Shown piece after piece: positions 1 to 8,692 of a DNA stretch of 40,972 nucleotides. The notes beneath the pieces are model-generated. The model searched no databases. It was given only the letters and a program-made list of their open reading frames with translations, and was not told where the DNA came from. The stretch lies in assembly GCF_947492815.1 (NCBI RefSeq), contig NZ_CANLOB010000037.1, positions 1 to 40,972 on the forward strand, read 5' to 3'. The stretch's first letter is position 1, and each line of letters starts with the position of its first letter. This DNA is from an uncultured Dokdonia sp. (GTDB lineage Bacteria; Bacteroidota; Bacteroidia; Flavobacteriales; Flavobacteriaceae). Position numbers and translations under genes: made by a program.

Positions 1-41
1 GTCTAAGGACAGTTCCATTTTTTTTTACAAAAATCCAACTT

Positions 42-458
42 CTATTTTAATTCACACACAACTTTTAGGAATGATCCGTTTTTATAGGTCAATTCATCAA
101 AGCTTTTTCTTTTGTTTTTTTCTTGTCCTTTCCACTCAAACCACTCAATATATTCTTTTTCTCTACTAAAATCACCAGCTATTAACTCTGGTCATTTTGT
201 TATAATTTCATCTCTAATTATAGGGAAATCTATTAAACAAATAGCTCTGTAATCATCTTCTGTTAGTAAATCAAACCATTCGTCTTTTGTTAAAGGATAA
301 TCTTCTTTATTATATGAATTATAAATCATAGGAATGTTTTTGAACATGTGTAAGGATATTTCATCATAAATAATTCCTGTATGCTTATTCTCTATAATAT
401 ATCCCATTCTAGAATCTACATCTAGTATAAATGAAATTATCACTTTTTCATTATGCAA
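42..458 (-). pseudogene. Interrupted hypothetical gene with an in-frame TGA
   Basis: Read on the minus strand, an 88-codon frame ending in DEIITK meets TGA at 194-192. The same frame then continues without a break for 49 more codons (PELIAGDFSREKEY ... LKVVCELK) to a TAG at 44-42. Both halves have the mixed acidic and aromatic composition of a real soluble protein. The frame is also open upstream of 458 as far as a TAA at 491-489, but it holds no ATG, so the true start is lost or lies elsewhere. The simplest reading is a gene of about 140 codons broken by one nonsense change (for example from CGA or TGG) or by a base-call error. I do not recognise the family. The short acidic protein could be an immunity-type accessory protein, but nothing in the sequence proves that. 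Confidence 0.55.
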
Positions 459-526
459 AATGATTTTACTATCATTTATTTTTTTAGTTTAAAACTATAT
501 TGGGTTATTATTTCCTTCCAATTATC

Positions 527-817
527 TTAATTCTTTATCATTAATCCATTTTCTAATAATCTGTATCCTTTTTTAAGTAAATATTGATACTCGAAATAAA
601 GATATGTTTTCTGATTTTTTGTTTTATGTGATTTTTACTTTTTTGTTCATCTAAACACCCTGTAGTTCAAATGTTATAGGCTCATTGTAAAATCCATTTG
701 GTATAACTTGAAAAGGTAATAGATGCAAAGACTAATAGAGATTCCATTGTGTGTTTTAGTTGTATTATAAGTGAAAATAAGGACTGTATCACCATTTTTC
801 TTAATGTAATCTCTTTG
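527..817 (-). pseudogene. Eroded coding remnant with frameshifts
   Basis: Three short minus-strand frames follow one another and look like parts of one or two old genes. One frame (817 to a stop at 674) contains DYIKKNGDTVLIFTYNTTK. A second ends with VIPNGFYNEPITFELQGV and a TAG at 653-651. A third (about 635 to a stop at 527) contains YLYFEYQYLLKKGYRLLENG. Joining them needs at least two single-base shifts, and none has a good start. AT-rich DNA gives chance frames of this size, so this is a weak call. The protein-like composition and the shared strand with the broken gene at 42-458 are the reasons for making it. The rest of the 459-962 stretch shows nothing else I can name. Confidence 0.3.
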
Positions 818-962
818 TTAATTACTAAAAACCAATACTTTTTACTTTACAACAGACGTATTAATTCCAAAACCAAGTATTTCTACGTAATTGAGATTGT
901 GAAAGTTTTGTTAATTTTGTAATACCCTGAAAATGAAACTATAACCATTTAATTGCAAATCA

Positions 963-2447
963 ATGAAATTTAAATCGATTATTTTAAAAAGTATACTAGC
1001 CCTAGGGGTTGTATTACTTTCTTTTAGTGCCTGTGATAAAAAGACACAAGAAAAAGCAATACCAGAATCAAAACTGAACACATACAGTGACTTAGCGGTC
1101 GCTACCTCAACATCGGCTCCTTGTGATTGTGAAACAGACTGGTTTCCACATTCGCAAACGCCTGCACCTGAAGAAGGGATAGGAAGCCCTTTTGACACAG
1201 AAAACACGACCAATTGTATGTTTCAACAATGGTCATTCCAAAAGTTTTTATGGTTAACGAAAACTCAAAGAAATGGAAAACCACTATTCCTAAATGAGTT
1301 GAAACAAGTGACAAACCAAATGGAAACGGTTACGATTCCTGCAGGAACTTCTGTTGCGTTATCTAGTATCAATCAAGCAGGGCTTGATGGAGTGTTACAA
1401 ACAATCCCAGGCTACAGTGCCGATGGTAAAACTTCTGATACAGTTTATTATTCTATTCATGTAAATGCTATATTAGAAACTGCGATTACGAAATATGTGG
1501 ATAGTATAAAGAATGGTACATTATCTAGAAATAATAATGCGACCTTCCCAATAGGATCTTTAGAGACGAAAGTTTCTTGGGTTCCAGTAACATCTTTACC
1601 AAGTGCAGATATAGCTAAAAATGATTATTACACAACCATGGCGGCTGTTACACAAAAAGACGGTTCTGTTGTTAATGAACAAGTAGCTTTATTAGGAATG
1701 CATGTTGTAGGTGTAGTTATTAATCACCCAGAATTTATATGGGCTACCTTCGAACATAATACCTTAGCACCCATATTTGATTTTGATTCTAATACCGTGA
1801 GTTCAGATGAGAATACATTAATTTTTGAAAAAGGAACAGCCTCAGATGTTAATGGAATACGATGGAAAGATGGAAAACCAGTAGCAGCAAATCAAGCCTT
1901 TGGGTTATTTAAGTATGGTGTAGCTGTTACAGGAAGTGGCCCTAATGATTATGTGAAAACTAGCCAATCAGAACCAGATAACTATCATAAGATAGATAGC
2001 CTTAATATGTGTGTTTCTGCTAATTTAAAAAGCGAAAATGACGTTTGGCAAAATTACCAATACGATGGAGCTATTTGGTTAAATATGGATGGCTTAACAA
2101 CAACACAACAAGCAGATACTATTGTTAAATTATATAGACATATTAAAGATGCAACACCAGGGTCTATGGCAAGAGGATCATTAGCTTCTGCAAATGTTAC
2201 AATGGAAACATATACGCAAACATATCAAACCACTCATGATAAAATTACAGATGCTTCAAACCTTATAAACTGTTTTAGTTGTCATCGTGGTGCTCCAGAT
2301 ACAGGAAGTGATACCATACGATCTCCGTTGTATTTAAGTCATGTGTTTAGTGGAAATGTTTCTCTTATTGTAGATGAACAAACACCTACAGAAATTGAAG
2401 CTAATAAACTGAAAGCCTTTATGAAAGTAATGTCTAAATCAAAATAA
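963..2447 (+). CDS. Lipoprotein with a single CxxCH haem-c motif
   Basis: The 494-residue protein begins with a basic and hydrophobic signal peptide ending in a lipobox (LSFSAC). Cys24 is the likely lipidated residue, so it should be exported and anchored to a membrane. Near the C terminus C437-F-S-C440-H441 is a canonical c-type haem attachment motif, which suggests a mono-haem cytochrome-like protein in the periplasm or on the cell surface. A second cysteine pair (CDC) follows the signal peptide. The long middle part resembles no enzyme I recognise. It stands alone between decayed genes and a strong hairpin terminator, so it is probably monocistronic. The start is chosen because it gives an intact signal peptide. 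Haem binding is inferred from the motif only; no separate cytochrome c fold was identified. Confidence 0.75.
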   Translation: MKFKSIILKSILALGVVLLSFSACDKKTQEKAIPESKLNTYSDLAVATSTSAPCDCETDWFPHSQTPAPEEGIGSPFDTENTTNCMFQQWSFQKFLWLTKTQRNGKPLFLNELKQVTNQMETVTIPAGTSVALSSINQAGLDGVLQTIPGYSADGKTSDTVYYSIHVNAILETAITKYVDSIKNGTLSRNNNATFPIGSLETKVSWVPVTSLPSADIAKNDYYTTMAAVTQKDGSVVNEQVALLGMHVVGVVINHPEFIWATFEHNTLAPIFDFDSNTVSSDENTLIFEKGTASDVNGIRWKDGKPVAANQAFGLFKYGVAVTGSGPNDYVKTSQSEPDNYHKIDSLNMCVSANLKSENDVWQNYQYDGAIWLNMDGLTTTQQADTIVKLYRHIKDATPGSMARGSLASANVTMETYTQTYQTTHDKITDASNLINCFSCHRGAPDTGSDTIRSPLYLSHVFSGNVSLIVDEQTPTEIEANKLKAFMKVMSKSK

Positions 2448-2509
2448 GGTTTAGAAATTAGTTTTATAAGATGTAGTAGGATTCGTTCGCATTTATAAAA
2501 TAAGAAAGA

Positions 2510-2593
2510 GGCTGTCTAAAAAGATGTAACCATCGTCAAACTGAAATGAATTCATAATGACGTCTTAAGTTGCTTTTTAGACAGCCTTTTTTT
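2510..2593 (+). terminator. Strong hairpin terminator between convergent genes
   Basis: A perfect 14-bp stem (GGCTGTCTAAAAAG at 2510-2523 with CTTTTTAGACAGCC at 2573-2586) encloses a 49-nt loop and is followed by seven T (2587-2593). It ends the upstream plus-strand lipoprotein gene. The last T overlaps the argH stop codon, so it probably serves the convergent arginine operon too. Confidence 0.8.
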
Positions 2594-3876
2594 CATATAC
2601 TAGTTTCATCCATCTTCTGCTGAATCTTATCCAAACATAAATTTCCCATACTACCCATATGCGTATGTGATTTTGCAGATTCAGGACTATAGGTTCCAGC
2701 TTGTACCTGAGATCCGATTTGTTGATATGCATCCCTAAAAGAATGACCATTCATAACTAAAGTATTAATACTATCTACCGTAAATAAATGCTGATATTTT
2801 TCATCTTGAAGATCAATGTCTTTTATGATTATTTGTTGTATTGCATAATTAAAAATATCTAAAACCTCCTTCACTTCTTGAAAAGCAGTAATGCTATTTT
2901 CTTTTAGAAGCTGAAAATCTCTGTGATATCCACTTGGTAGATTGTTAGTGATTAATAACATTTCTGTATGTAAACTTTGGATTTTATTGCACTTCCCTCT
3001 AATGAGTTCAAAGACATCAGGATTTTTCTTGTGTGGCATAATACTACTGCCTGTTGTAAACTGATCAGGAAAAGATATAAAACCAAAATTTTGACTCATG
3101 TATAAGCAAATATCCATCGCAAATCTTCCTAGGGTATTACATAATCCTCCCAACGCACTGGCAATGGTACGTTCATTTTTTCCTCTGCTTAATTGTGCCG
3201 AAATAACATTGTATTTGAGTGTAGAAAAATTTAATTCCTTTGTTGTAAATTCCCTGTCAATAGGGAATGAACTCCCATAACCAGCAGCCGATCCTAATGG
3301 GTTTTGATCTACGGTTTTTAATGCAGCATTTAGCATATATACATCGTCTATCAATACCTCTGCATATCCAGAAAACCATAAACCAAAAGAAGAAGGCATT
3401 GCAACCTGTAAATGGGTATATCCAGGAATAATAACATCTTTATGAGTTTCAGCTAGCGTTAGTAACGTATCAAAAAAGGTGTTTGTTTTTGAGATTATCG
3501 CTTGCAAATAATCTTTGTAGAACAATTGTAAAGCCACTAAAACTTGATCATTTCTTGAACGTGCTGTATGGATTTTTTTACCCACATCTCCATACGCTAG
3601 TGTAAGCTCATATTCTATTTTAGAATGTACATCTTCAAACTGTGATTCTATGACAAATGTACCTTCTTCAATTTGTGTTGCTAATGCCTGCAAACCTTCT
3701 TCAAGTTGTTGTAATTCCTCCAAAGAAATAATGTCAATTGCAGCAAGCATTTTTGCATGTGCTAGTGAAGCCTTTAGATCATATATAGCAATATGGAGAT
3801 CAATTTCTCTGTCATTTCCTACCGTAAATTTTTCTATTTGTTGGTCTATTGTAAATCCTTTATCCCAAAGTTTCAT
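2593..3876 (-). CDS. argH: Argininosuccinate lyase
   Basis: This enzyme splits argininosuccinate into arginine and fumarate, the last step of arginine synthesis, in the cytoplasm. The 427-residue protein carries the fumarase/aspartase-superfamily signature GSSIMPHKKNP at residues 276-286 (flexible catalytic-Ser loop), the HTARSRND motif at 103-110 and GYTHLQ with His155. Its length is slightly below the roughly 460 residues of many homologues, as is common in Bacteroidota. It is the last gene of the arginine operon, 106 nt after argE. That gap contains a 20-bp palindrome but no obvious new promoter. It converges on the terminator at 2510-2593. Confidence 0.95.
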   Translation of the reverse strand: MKLWDKGFTIDQQIEKFTVGNDREIDLHIAIYDLKASLAHAKMLAAIDIISLEELQQLEEGLQALATQIEEGTFVIESQFEDVHSKIEYELTLAYGDVGKKIHTARSRNDQVLVALQLFYKDYLQAIISKTNTFFDTLLTLAETHKDVIIPGYTHLQVAMPSSFGLWFSGYAEVLIDDVYMLNAALKTVDQNPLGSAAGYGSSFPIDREFTTKELNFSTLKYNVISAQLSRGKNERTIASALGGLCNTLGRFAMDICLYMSQNFGFISFPDQFTTGSSIMPHKKNPDVFELIRGKCNKIQSLHTEMLLITNNLPSGYHRDFQLLKENSITAFQEVKEVLDIFNYAIQQIIIKDIDLQDEKYQHLFTVDSINTLVMNGHSFRDAYQQIGSQVQAGTYSPESAKSHTHMGSMGNLCLDKIQQKMDETSI

Positions 3877-3945
3877 AGTATTATTTTTTAGTGTATTGTT
3901 ACTACTCGTGTAGCGTAATTTCTTTCTAGTTTGATGTCTGTTGTA

Positions 3946-3965
3946 TACGCTTTCGCGAAAGCGTA
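3946..3965. repeat. Palindromic repeat copy 1, intergenic argE-argH
   Basis: A perfect 20-bp palindrome, TACGCTTTCGCGAAAGCGTA, lies in the only long gap of the arginine operon. Its 14-bp core, GCTTTCGCGAAAGC, recurs five more times in the window. It could form a hairpin in the operon mRNA, but no T tract follows. Confidence 0.85.
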
Positions 3966-3982
3966 CTCAGTAATTTAATAAT

Positions 3983-5053
3983 CTATGTAATCGCTTTTTC
4001 TAATAAAGCAGTATATAGTTGAATAGCTTCTTCAATTTCTGAAATGTAAATAAACTCATCTGCGGTATGAGAGCGTTTACTATCTCCAGGGCCTAATTTT
4101 AAAGAAGGGCATTTCAGTACCGCCTGATCGGATAACGTAGGCGATCCATAGGTATTCCTACCCAGAGAAATACCTGCTTTTACAAGTGAATGCTCTGATG
4201 AAATAGAAGACGAGTTTAATCGTAAACCACGAGGCGTTATACGATCACAGGGTGCTTCTTTTTCTAAAAGCGTTGCAATCTCTTGGTTAGAATAGGCATC
4301 ATTGACACGTACATCAATGACCAAAGCTACTTCTGCAGGAACAGCATTGTGTTGTACTCCTGCATTGATTTGCGTCACTGTCATCTTCACATCACCCAAT
4401 ACTTCTGAAGTTTTTTGAAAGGTGTACTTTTGAAACCAATCCAATACTTCAATGGTGTTATAAATAGCATTATTATCATTAGGGTGTGCTGCATGACTTG
4501 CAGTACCTGCTACAATAGCATCAAAAACGACCAGTCCTTTTTCGGCGATGGCAAGATGCATGCCTGTAGGTTCTCCTACGATAGCAACATCTATTTTAGG
4601 AATGATATCTAAGATGCTATGCAATCCTTTTGGACCACTATTTTCTTCTTCTCCGGAAGCAACAAAAACCAAGTTGTAATTAAGGTCTTCTCTGTGATAG
4701 TAATAGGTAAATGTAGCAAGCAAAGAAACCAATGCGCCTCCTGCATCATTACTTCCTAATCCGTATAATTTTCCATCTTCTACCATTGCCATAAAAGGAT
4801 CTTTTGTATATCCTTTGTTGGGTTGCACAGTATCATGATGTGAATTAAGTAAGAGACTTGGTTTGCTTTCGCGAAAGCTTTTATTAGTAGCCCAGATATT
4901 ATGATTTTCTCTTTTATATGGGATCTTGTATCTCGTAAACCATTCTATAATAAGTGCCGCAGTATGATCTTCTTTTCCAGAAAATGAAGGTGTCTCAATT
5001 AATTTTTTGAGAAGTCTGATGGCATTTGTCGTGATCTGTTCTAAAGTCATCAT
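3983..5053 (-). CDS. argE: M20-family N-acyl-ornithine deacylase (ArgE-type)
   Basis: A zinc-dependent M20 peptidase-family deacylase of 356 residues that should free the alpha-amino group of the N-acylated pathway intermediate. Metal and catalytic motifs are present: NSHHDTV (His72, Asp74), GSNDAGG (Asp103) and ASGEEENSG (Glu135-Glu136). Its start overlaps the argB stop by 4 nt, so the two are translationally coupled. In this pathway, with a succinylornithine-type carbamoyltransferase encoded two genes upstream, the natural substrate is probably N-succinylcitrulline rather than N-acetylornithine; that is inference. Residues 59-63 (SFRES) are encoded by a copy of the GCTTTCGCGAAAGC palindrome lying inside the gene, in a surface-like stretch just before the metal motif. 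DapE-like activity cannot be excluded, but the operon argues for arginine. Confidence 0.88.
   Translation of the reverse strand: MMTLEQITTNAIRLLKKLIETPSFSGKEDHTAALIIEWFTRYKIPYKRENHNIWATNKSFRESKPSLLLNSHHDTVQPNKGYTKDPFMAMVEDGKLYGLGSNDAGGALVSLLATFTYYYHREDLNYNLVFVASGEEENSGPKGLHSILDIIPKIDVAIVGEPTGMHLAIAEKGLVVFDAIVAGTASHAAHPNDNNAIYNTIEVLDWFQKYTFQKTSEVLGDVKMTVTQINAGVQHNAVPAEVALVIDVRVNDAYSNQEIATLLEKEAPCDRITPRGLRLNSSSISSEHSLVKAGISLGRNTYGSPTLSDQAVLKCPSLKLGPGDSKRSHTADEFIYISEIEEAIQLYTALLEKAIT
4865..4878. repeat. Palindromic repeat copy 2, inside argE
   Basis: The 14-bp core GCTTTCGCGAAAGC lies in the argE reading frame and encodes SFRES (residues 59-63) without breaking it. Confidence 0.85.
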
Positions 5054-5826
5054 TGTTGTATAGATGTGTGGGTGAATGTTGGGTTAAATAGCATGTCTGT
5101 TAGACCAATGCATACTTTGTGTACTTTATGTTTAATGGCATGAAAACAATTGTCTATTTTAGGAATCATGCCTGCTGTAATAATTCCTTCGTCAATAAGA
5201 GATTTATAATTGGTCTCAGTTATAGTCTCAATGATAGTATCTTCATCTTCAATAGATCTTAAAACACCTTTCTTCTCAAAACAGTAGTATAATTCCACTT
5301 TGTATTTTTTTGAAAAAGCAATGGCTAGTTCTGAGGCAATAGTATCTGCATTTGTGTTTAATAATTGTCCTTGTGCATCATGTGTAATGGCGCAAAAAAT
5401 GGGTGTAATTTTATGTGTAATTAGAAGATCTACTACTGTTGTATGTACCTTTTTTATATCGCCTACAAATCCATAATCAATTTTTTGAATAGGTCTTTTG
5501 TTGGCAATAATTGTATTGCCATCGGCACCAGAAAATCCGATAGCATTGCAATGATATGCTTGTAAACTAGCTACAATATTTTTATTGATTTTGCCGGCAT
5601 ACGCCATGGTAATAATCTCTAAGGTATCTGCATTAGTGATACGTCTCCCTTCATGCATATTAACTTCTATATTCATTTGGTGGGCTAGGGAAGTGGCTAT
5701 TTTTCCGCCCCCATGTACTAGTATTTTTGGTTCGTTTAACGCAGCGAACTTTTCTAAAAAAGTAGCTAGCTTTTTGGAATCATTAATAATAGCGCCTCCT
5801 ATTTTTACAATTTTAAGTGTTTGCAT
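5050..5826 (-). CDS. argB: Acylglutamate kinase
   Basis: An amino-acid kinase family member of 258 residues, matching the usual 255-300 residue length, that phosphorylates N-acylglutamate, the second step of arginine synthesis. The N-terminal KIVKIGGAII strand-turn and the glycine-rich VHGGGK motif are the nucleotide and substrate binding loops of this family. A second signature, IGFSGADGN, lies in the middle. It is one nucleotide downstream of argF' and overlaps argE by 4 nt. Whether it acts on N-acetyl- or N-succinylglutamate cannot be read from the sequence. The neighbouring carbamoyltransferase suggests the succinyl form. Confidence 0.92.
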   Translation of the reverse strand: MQTLKIVKIGGAIINDSKKLATFLEKFAALNEPKILVHGGGKIATSLAHQMNIEVNMHEGRRITNADTLEIITMAYAGKINKNIVASLQAYHCNAIGFSGADGNTIIANKRPIQKIDYGFVGDIKKVHTTVVDLLITHKITPIFCAITHDAQGQLLNTNADTIASELAIAFSKKYKVELYYCFEKKGVLRSIEDEDTIIETITETNYKSLIDEGIITAGMIPKIDNCFHAIKHKVHKVCIGLTDMLFNPTFTHTSIQQ

Positions 5827-5827
5827 G

Positions 5828-6763
5828 TTATTGGTTTTCTAATAGTTTTTTTAATACGATCTGAGCAGCATACGTTCTATTGTTTGCTTGTTCAATAACA
5901 ATAGCATTTTTGCTGTCTAAAACGGCACCCTCTATCACTATATTTCTACGAACAGGAAGACAATGCATACAAGAAGCATCTCCTATTTTATCTTTGGTAA
6001 TCATCCAGTTTGGATCTTGGTTTAGTACTTGTCCATAGGTGTCATAACTACTCCAATTTTTTACATACACAATATCTGCGTCTTTTAAGGCTTCTTTTTG
6101 ATTATAAGAAACAACAGTGTTTTTAATAATCTTAGGAGATAAATCATACCCTTCGGGATGTGTGATAGAAAAATCTACTTCTAAAGACTGCATTGTTTTT
6201 ATAAAAGAATTTGCAACGGCATGCGGGAGTGCTTTAGGGTGAGGCGCCCATGATAATACAACCTTTGGTTTCTTTTTAGTTGTGATTTCAGTGATAGTAA
6301 TCGCATCTGTAAGTGCTTGTAATGGATGTGCGGTTGCACTCTCCATATTGACAATAGGAACCGTTGCATACTTTTTAAAACTATGAATGACATGGTCAGC
6401 CGCATCTTCTTCTTTATTTTTTAATCCAGGAAACGCTCTTACAGCAATAATATCTGCATACTGAGAGATTACTTGAGCAGCTTCCTTTATATGTTCGGCA
6501 GTTTGTAAATTCATAATGGTACCATCTTTAAATTCTAGATTCCATGTGTTGTTTATATTTAAGATCATCACATCCATTCCTAGATTTTTCGCTGCTTTTT
6601 CAGTGCTTAATCGGGTACGTAAACTGGAATTAAAAAATAACATTACTAAGGTTTTATGTTTTCCTAGATGATCATGCTGAAACGGATCTTTTTTTAAGGA
6701 AATCGCTTCTTGAATGATTTTGGGGAGATTTTCTATGTCAGAGATATCTATATAGTTTTTCAT
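5828..6763 (-). CDS. argF': N-succinylornithine carbamoyltransferase
   Basis: A carbamoyltransferase of 311 residues that follows the Bacteroides fragilis succinylornithine enzyme closely (as I recall that sequence) rather than classical ornithine carbamoyltransferase. Shared features are FFNSSLRTR (residues 43-51, carbamoyl phosphate binding), ATAHPLQ, SWAPHPK, ITHPEGYDLSP and MHCLPVRRN. The position that sets acyl specificity (Pro90 in the B. fragilis enzyme, Glu92 in Xanthomonas acetylornithine carbamoyltransferase) is Ala89 here. Published mutagenesis of the Xanthomonas enzyme found that small residues such as Ala at this site favour succinylornithine. The product should therefore be N-succinylcitrulline. 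It overlaps argD by 4 nt and abuts argB. Confidence 0.93.
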   Translation of the reverse strand: MKNYIDISDIENLPKIIQEAISLKKDPFQHDHLGKHKTLVMLFFNSSLRTRLSTEKAAKNLGMDVMILNINNTWNLEFKDGTIMNLQTAEHIKEAAQVISQYADIIAVRAFPGLKNKEEDAADHVIHSFKKYATVPIVNMESATAHPLQALTDAITITEITTKKKPKVVLSWAPHPKALPHAVANSFIKTMQSLEVDFSITHPEGYDLSPKIIKNTVVSYNQKEALKDADIVYVKNWSSYDTYGQVLNQDPNWMITKDKIGDASCMHCLPVRRNIVIEGAVLDSKNAIVIEQANNRTYAAQIVLKKLLENQ

Positions 6764-7884
6764 AATTCTTTTTCTAATGCGTCTATAAATTGATCTATGT
6801 GTTCTTTCTGTACGGTTAAAGGCGGAAGAATTCGTAATAGATTTGGATTTTTGGAATTCCCAGTAAATATGTGATGTTTGTGTATAAGTGTTTTGCGTAA
6901 TTCGGCAATAGGAAAATCAAACACTAATCCGAGCATGAGTCCGCGACCTTTTACCGTTTTAAGTTTTGGAAGTGTTTGCGCTTTTTCTATAAAATAATGA
7001 GCAATTTTTTGAGCATGTACTAACAAGCTTTGAATTTTTATAACTTCTAGTACAGCTAAAGAAGCTACACATGCTAAATGATTTCCTCCAAACGTCGTTC
7101 CTAACATACCAAAAGATGGTTTTAAATTCGGGTGAATTAAAATGCCTCCAATGGGAAAGCCATTCCCCATTCCTTTTGCCATAGAGATAATGTCTGGTGT
7201 GATCTTGTGTTTTTGAAAAGCAAAGAAATCGCCTGTTCTTCCAAAGCCTGATTGTACTTCATCTGCAATGAGTAAGGTGTTATGTTCTTCACAAAGTTTC
7301 GCGACAGCGGTATAAAACGCCGTAGGCATTTCATCCAGACCTCCAACACCTTGAATACATTCTATAATCACGGCACAGGTTTTCTTTTGTTTAAGAATTG
7401 TTTCAACCTGATAGATATCTCCCAGATCTACAAAATCAACTTCTTGTTGAGCATTGATAGGAGCAATAATCTTAGGGTTATCTGTAGCAGCTACTGCAGC
7501 AGAAGTTCGCCCATGAAATGAATTTTTAAATGCGAGTATTTTCTCTTTTCCAGTGTAAAAAGAAGCTAGTTTTAATGCGTTTTCATTGGCTTCAGCTCCA
7601 GAATTACAGAGAAATAATTGATATTCCTCACATTGAGAAAGAGCGCCTAGTTTGTTTGCTAATTCTTGCTGTAGCGGGTTTTGGACAGAATTACTATAAA
7701 ATCCTATTTTCTGTAATTGCTCACTAATACGTTTTACATAATGTGGGTGCGAGTGACCAATAGAAATCACCGCATGGCCACCATACAGGTCTAAATATTT
7801 GATGTGATTTGAATCATACACAAATACGTCTTGTGCATGTGTAGGTGTGATATCAAATAAAGGGTATACATTAAATAAACTCAT
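6760..7884 (-). CDS. argD: Acylornithine aminotransferase
   Basis: A class-III PLP-dependent aminotransferase of 374 residues, the usual length for ArgD. It interconverts N-acylglutamate semialdehyde and N-acylornithine. Motifs include CNSGAEANENALKLA, the FHGRT segment, IADEVQSGFGRTG (Asp contacting the PLP nitrogen) and MAKGMGNG with Lys237 as the likely Schiff-base lysine. It overlaps proC upstream and argF' downstream by 4 nt each. Ornithine aminotransferase is a related family, but the operon position and length favour ArgD. Confidence 0.93.
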   Translation of the reverse strand: MSLFNVYPLFDITPTHAQDVFVYDSNHIKYLDLYGGHAVISIGHSHPHYVKRISEQLQKIGFYSNSVQNPLQQELANKLGALSQCEEYQLFLCNSGAEANENALKLASFYTGKEKILAFKNSFHGRTSAAVAATDNPKIIAPINAQQEVDFVDLGDIYQVETILKQKKTCAVIIECIQGVGGLDEMPTAFYTAVAKLCEEHNTLLIADEVQSGFGRTGDFFAFQKHKITPDIISMAKGMGNGFPIGGILIHPNLKPSFGMLGTTFGGNHLACVASLAVLEVIKIQSLLVHAQKIAHYFIEKAQTLPKLKTVKGRGLMLGLVFDFPIAELRKTLIHKHHIFTGNSKNPNLLRILPPLTVQKEHIDQFIDALEKEL

Positions 7885-8681
7885 AACTGTTCTTTTTTGA
7901 TCGTATTGATTTTAGTGAATGAGGCTACCATGCCTTGAATGAGTGAAGAGCTCAATCCTTTATGTTCCATTTCATTGAGACCTTCAATGGTACATCCTTT
8001 TGGTGTGGTCACTCTGTCTATTTCTTGTTCTGGATGCTGTTTATTTTGAATCAATAAACTGGCAGCTCCTTCACTTGTATACATAGCAAGTTCTTGCGCT
8101 TCTTTAGCATCAAATCCTAATTGAATAGCCGCTTGTGTTGTGGCTCTTATCAAACGCATCCAAAAGGCAATACCACTTGCACAAACTACCGTAGCGGCTT
8201 GCATTTGGGATTCAGGAATTTGAAGCGTATGTCCTAGTTCATTAAAAATAATTGCTGCTGTTTTAATGCGTTGTTCTCCTTGCGCATTCCCACATAAGCA
8301 TGTCATCGATTTTCCAACAGCAATCGCTGTATTAGGCATGGCTCTAATGATGGCTTGTTGCTTGCCAATAATATCTTCTATGTTCGCTATGGAAAAACCA
8401 GTAATCGTAGAGATAATGATATGTTTCTCGGTAAGTACTGTCTTTGCGTCTATTAATAATTGCTCTATTTGAGCAGGTTGAACAGCAACGATGACTATTT
8501 CAGATTGTTGAATGGCAAAGACATTGTCTTGGGTAATGACAATATGTTTGTTGTCTTCAAATTCTTTAAGATCTTTTAGATTTCTTTTGGTGAGATATAA
8601 GGTGTCTATATCTTGATTACTTACTAATCCTTTTGCAATAGATTTCCCTAAATTCCCTGTTCCTATAATGGCTATTTTCAT
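7881..8681 (-). CDS. proC: Pyrroline-5-carboxylate reductase
   Basis: An NAD(P)-binding enzyme of 266 residues that reduces pyrroline-5-carboxylate to proline. It shows an N-terminal Rossmann motif (IAIIGTGNLGKSIAKG), the central IIRAMPNTAIAVGKSM segment and the C-terminal ProC signature (VTTPKGCTIEGLNEME). It is embedded inside the arginine operon, 11 nt after argC and overlapping argD by 4 nt. This ties proline and arginine synthesis to the same transcript and hence to any arginine-responsive leader control. It may also use semialdehyde side products of the pathway, but no sequence evidence bears on that. Confidence 0.92.
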   Translation of the reverse strand: MKIAIIGTGNLGKSIAKGLVSNQDIDTLYLTKRNLKDLKEFEDNKHIVITQDNVFAIQQSEIVIVAVQPAQIEQLLIDAKTVLTEKHIIISTITGFSIANIEDIIGKQQAIIRAMPNTAIAVGKSMTCLCGNAQGEQRIKTAAIIFNELGHTLQIPESQMQAATVVCASGIAFWMRLIRATTQAAIQLGFDAKEAQELAMYTSEGAASLLIQNKQHPEQEIDRVTTPKGCTIEGLNEMEHKGLSSSLIQGMVASFTKINTIKKEQL

Positions 8682-8692
8682 AAGTAATTTGT

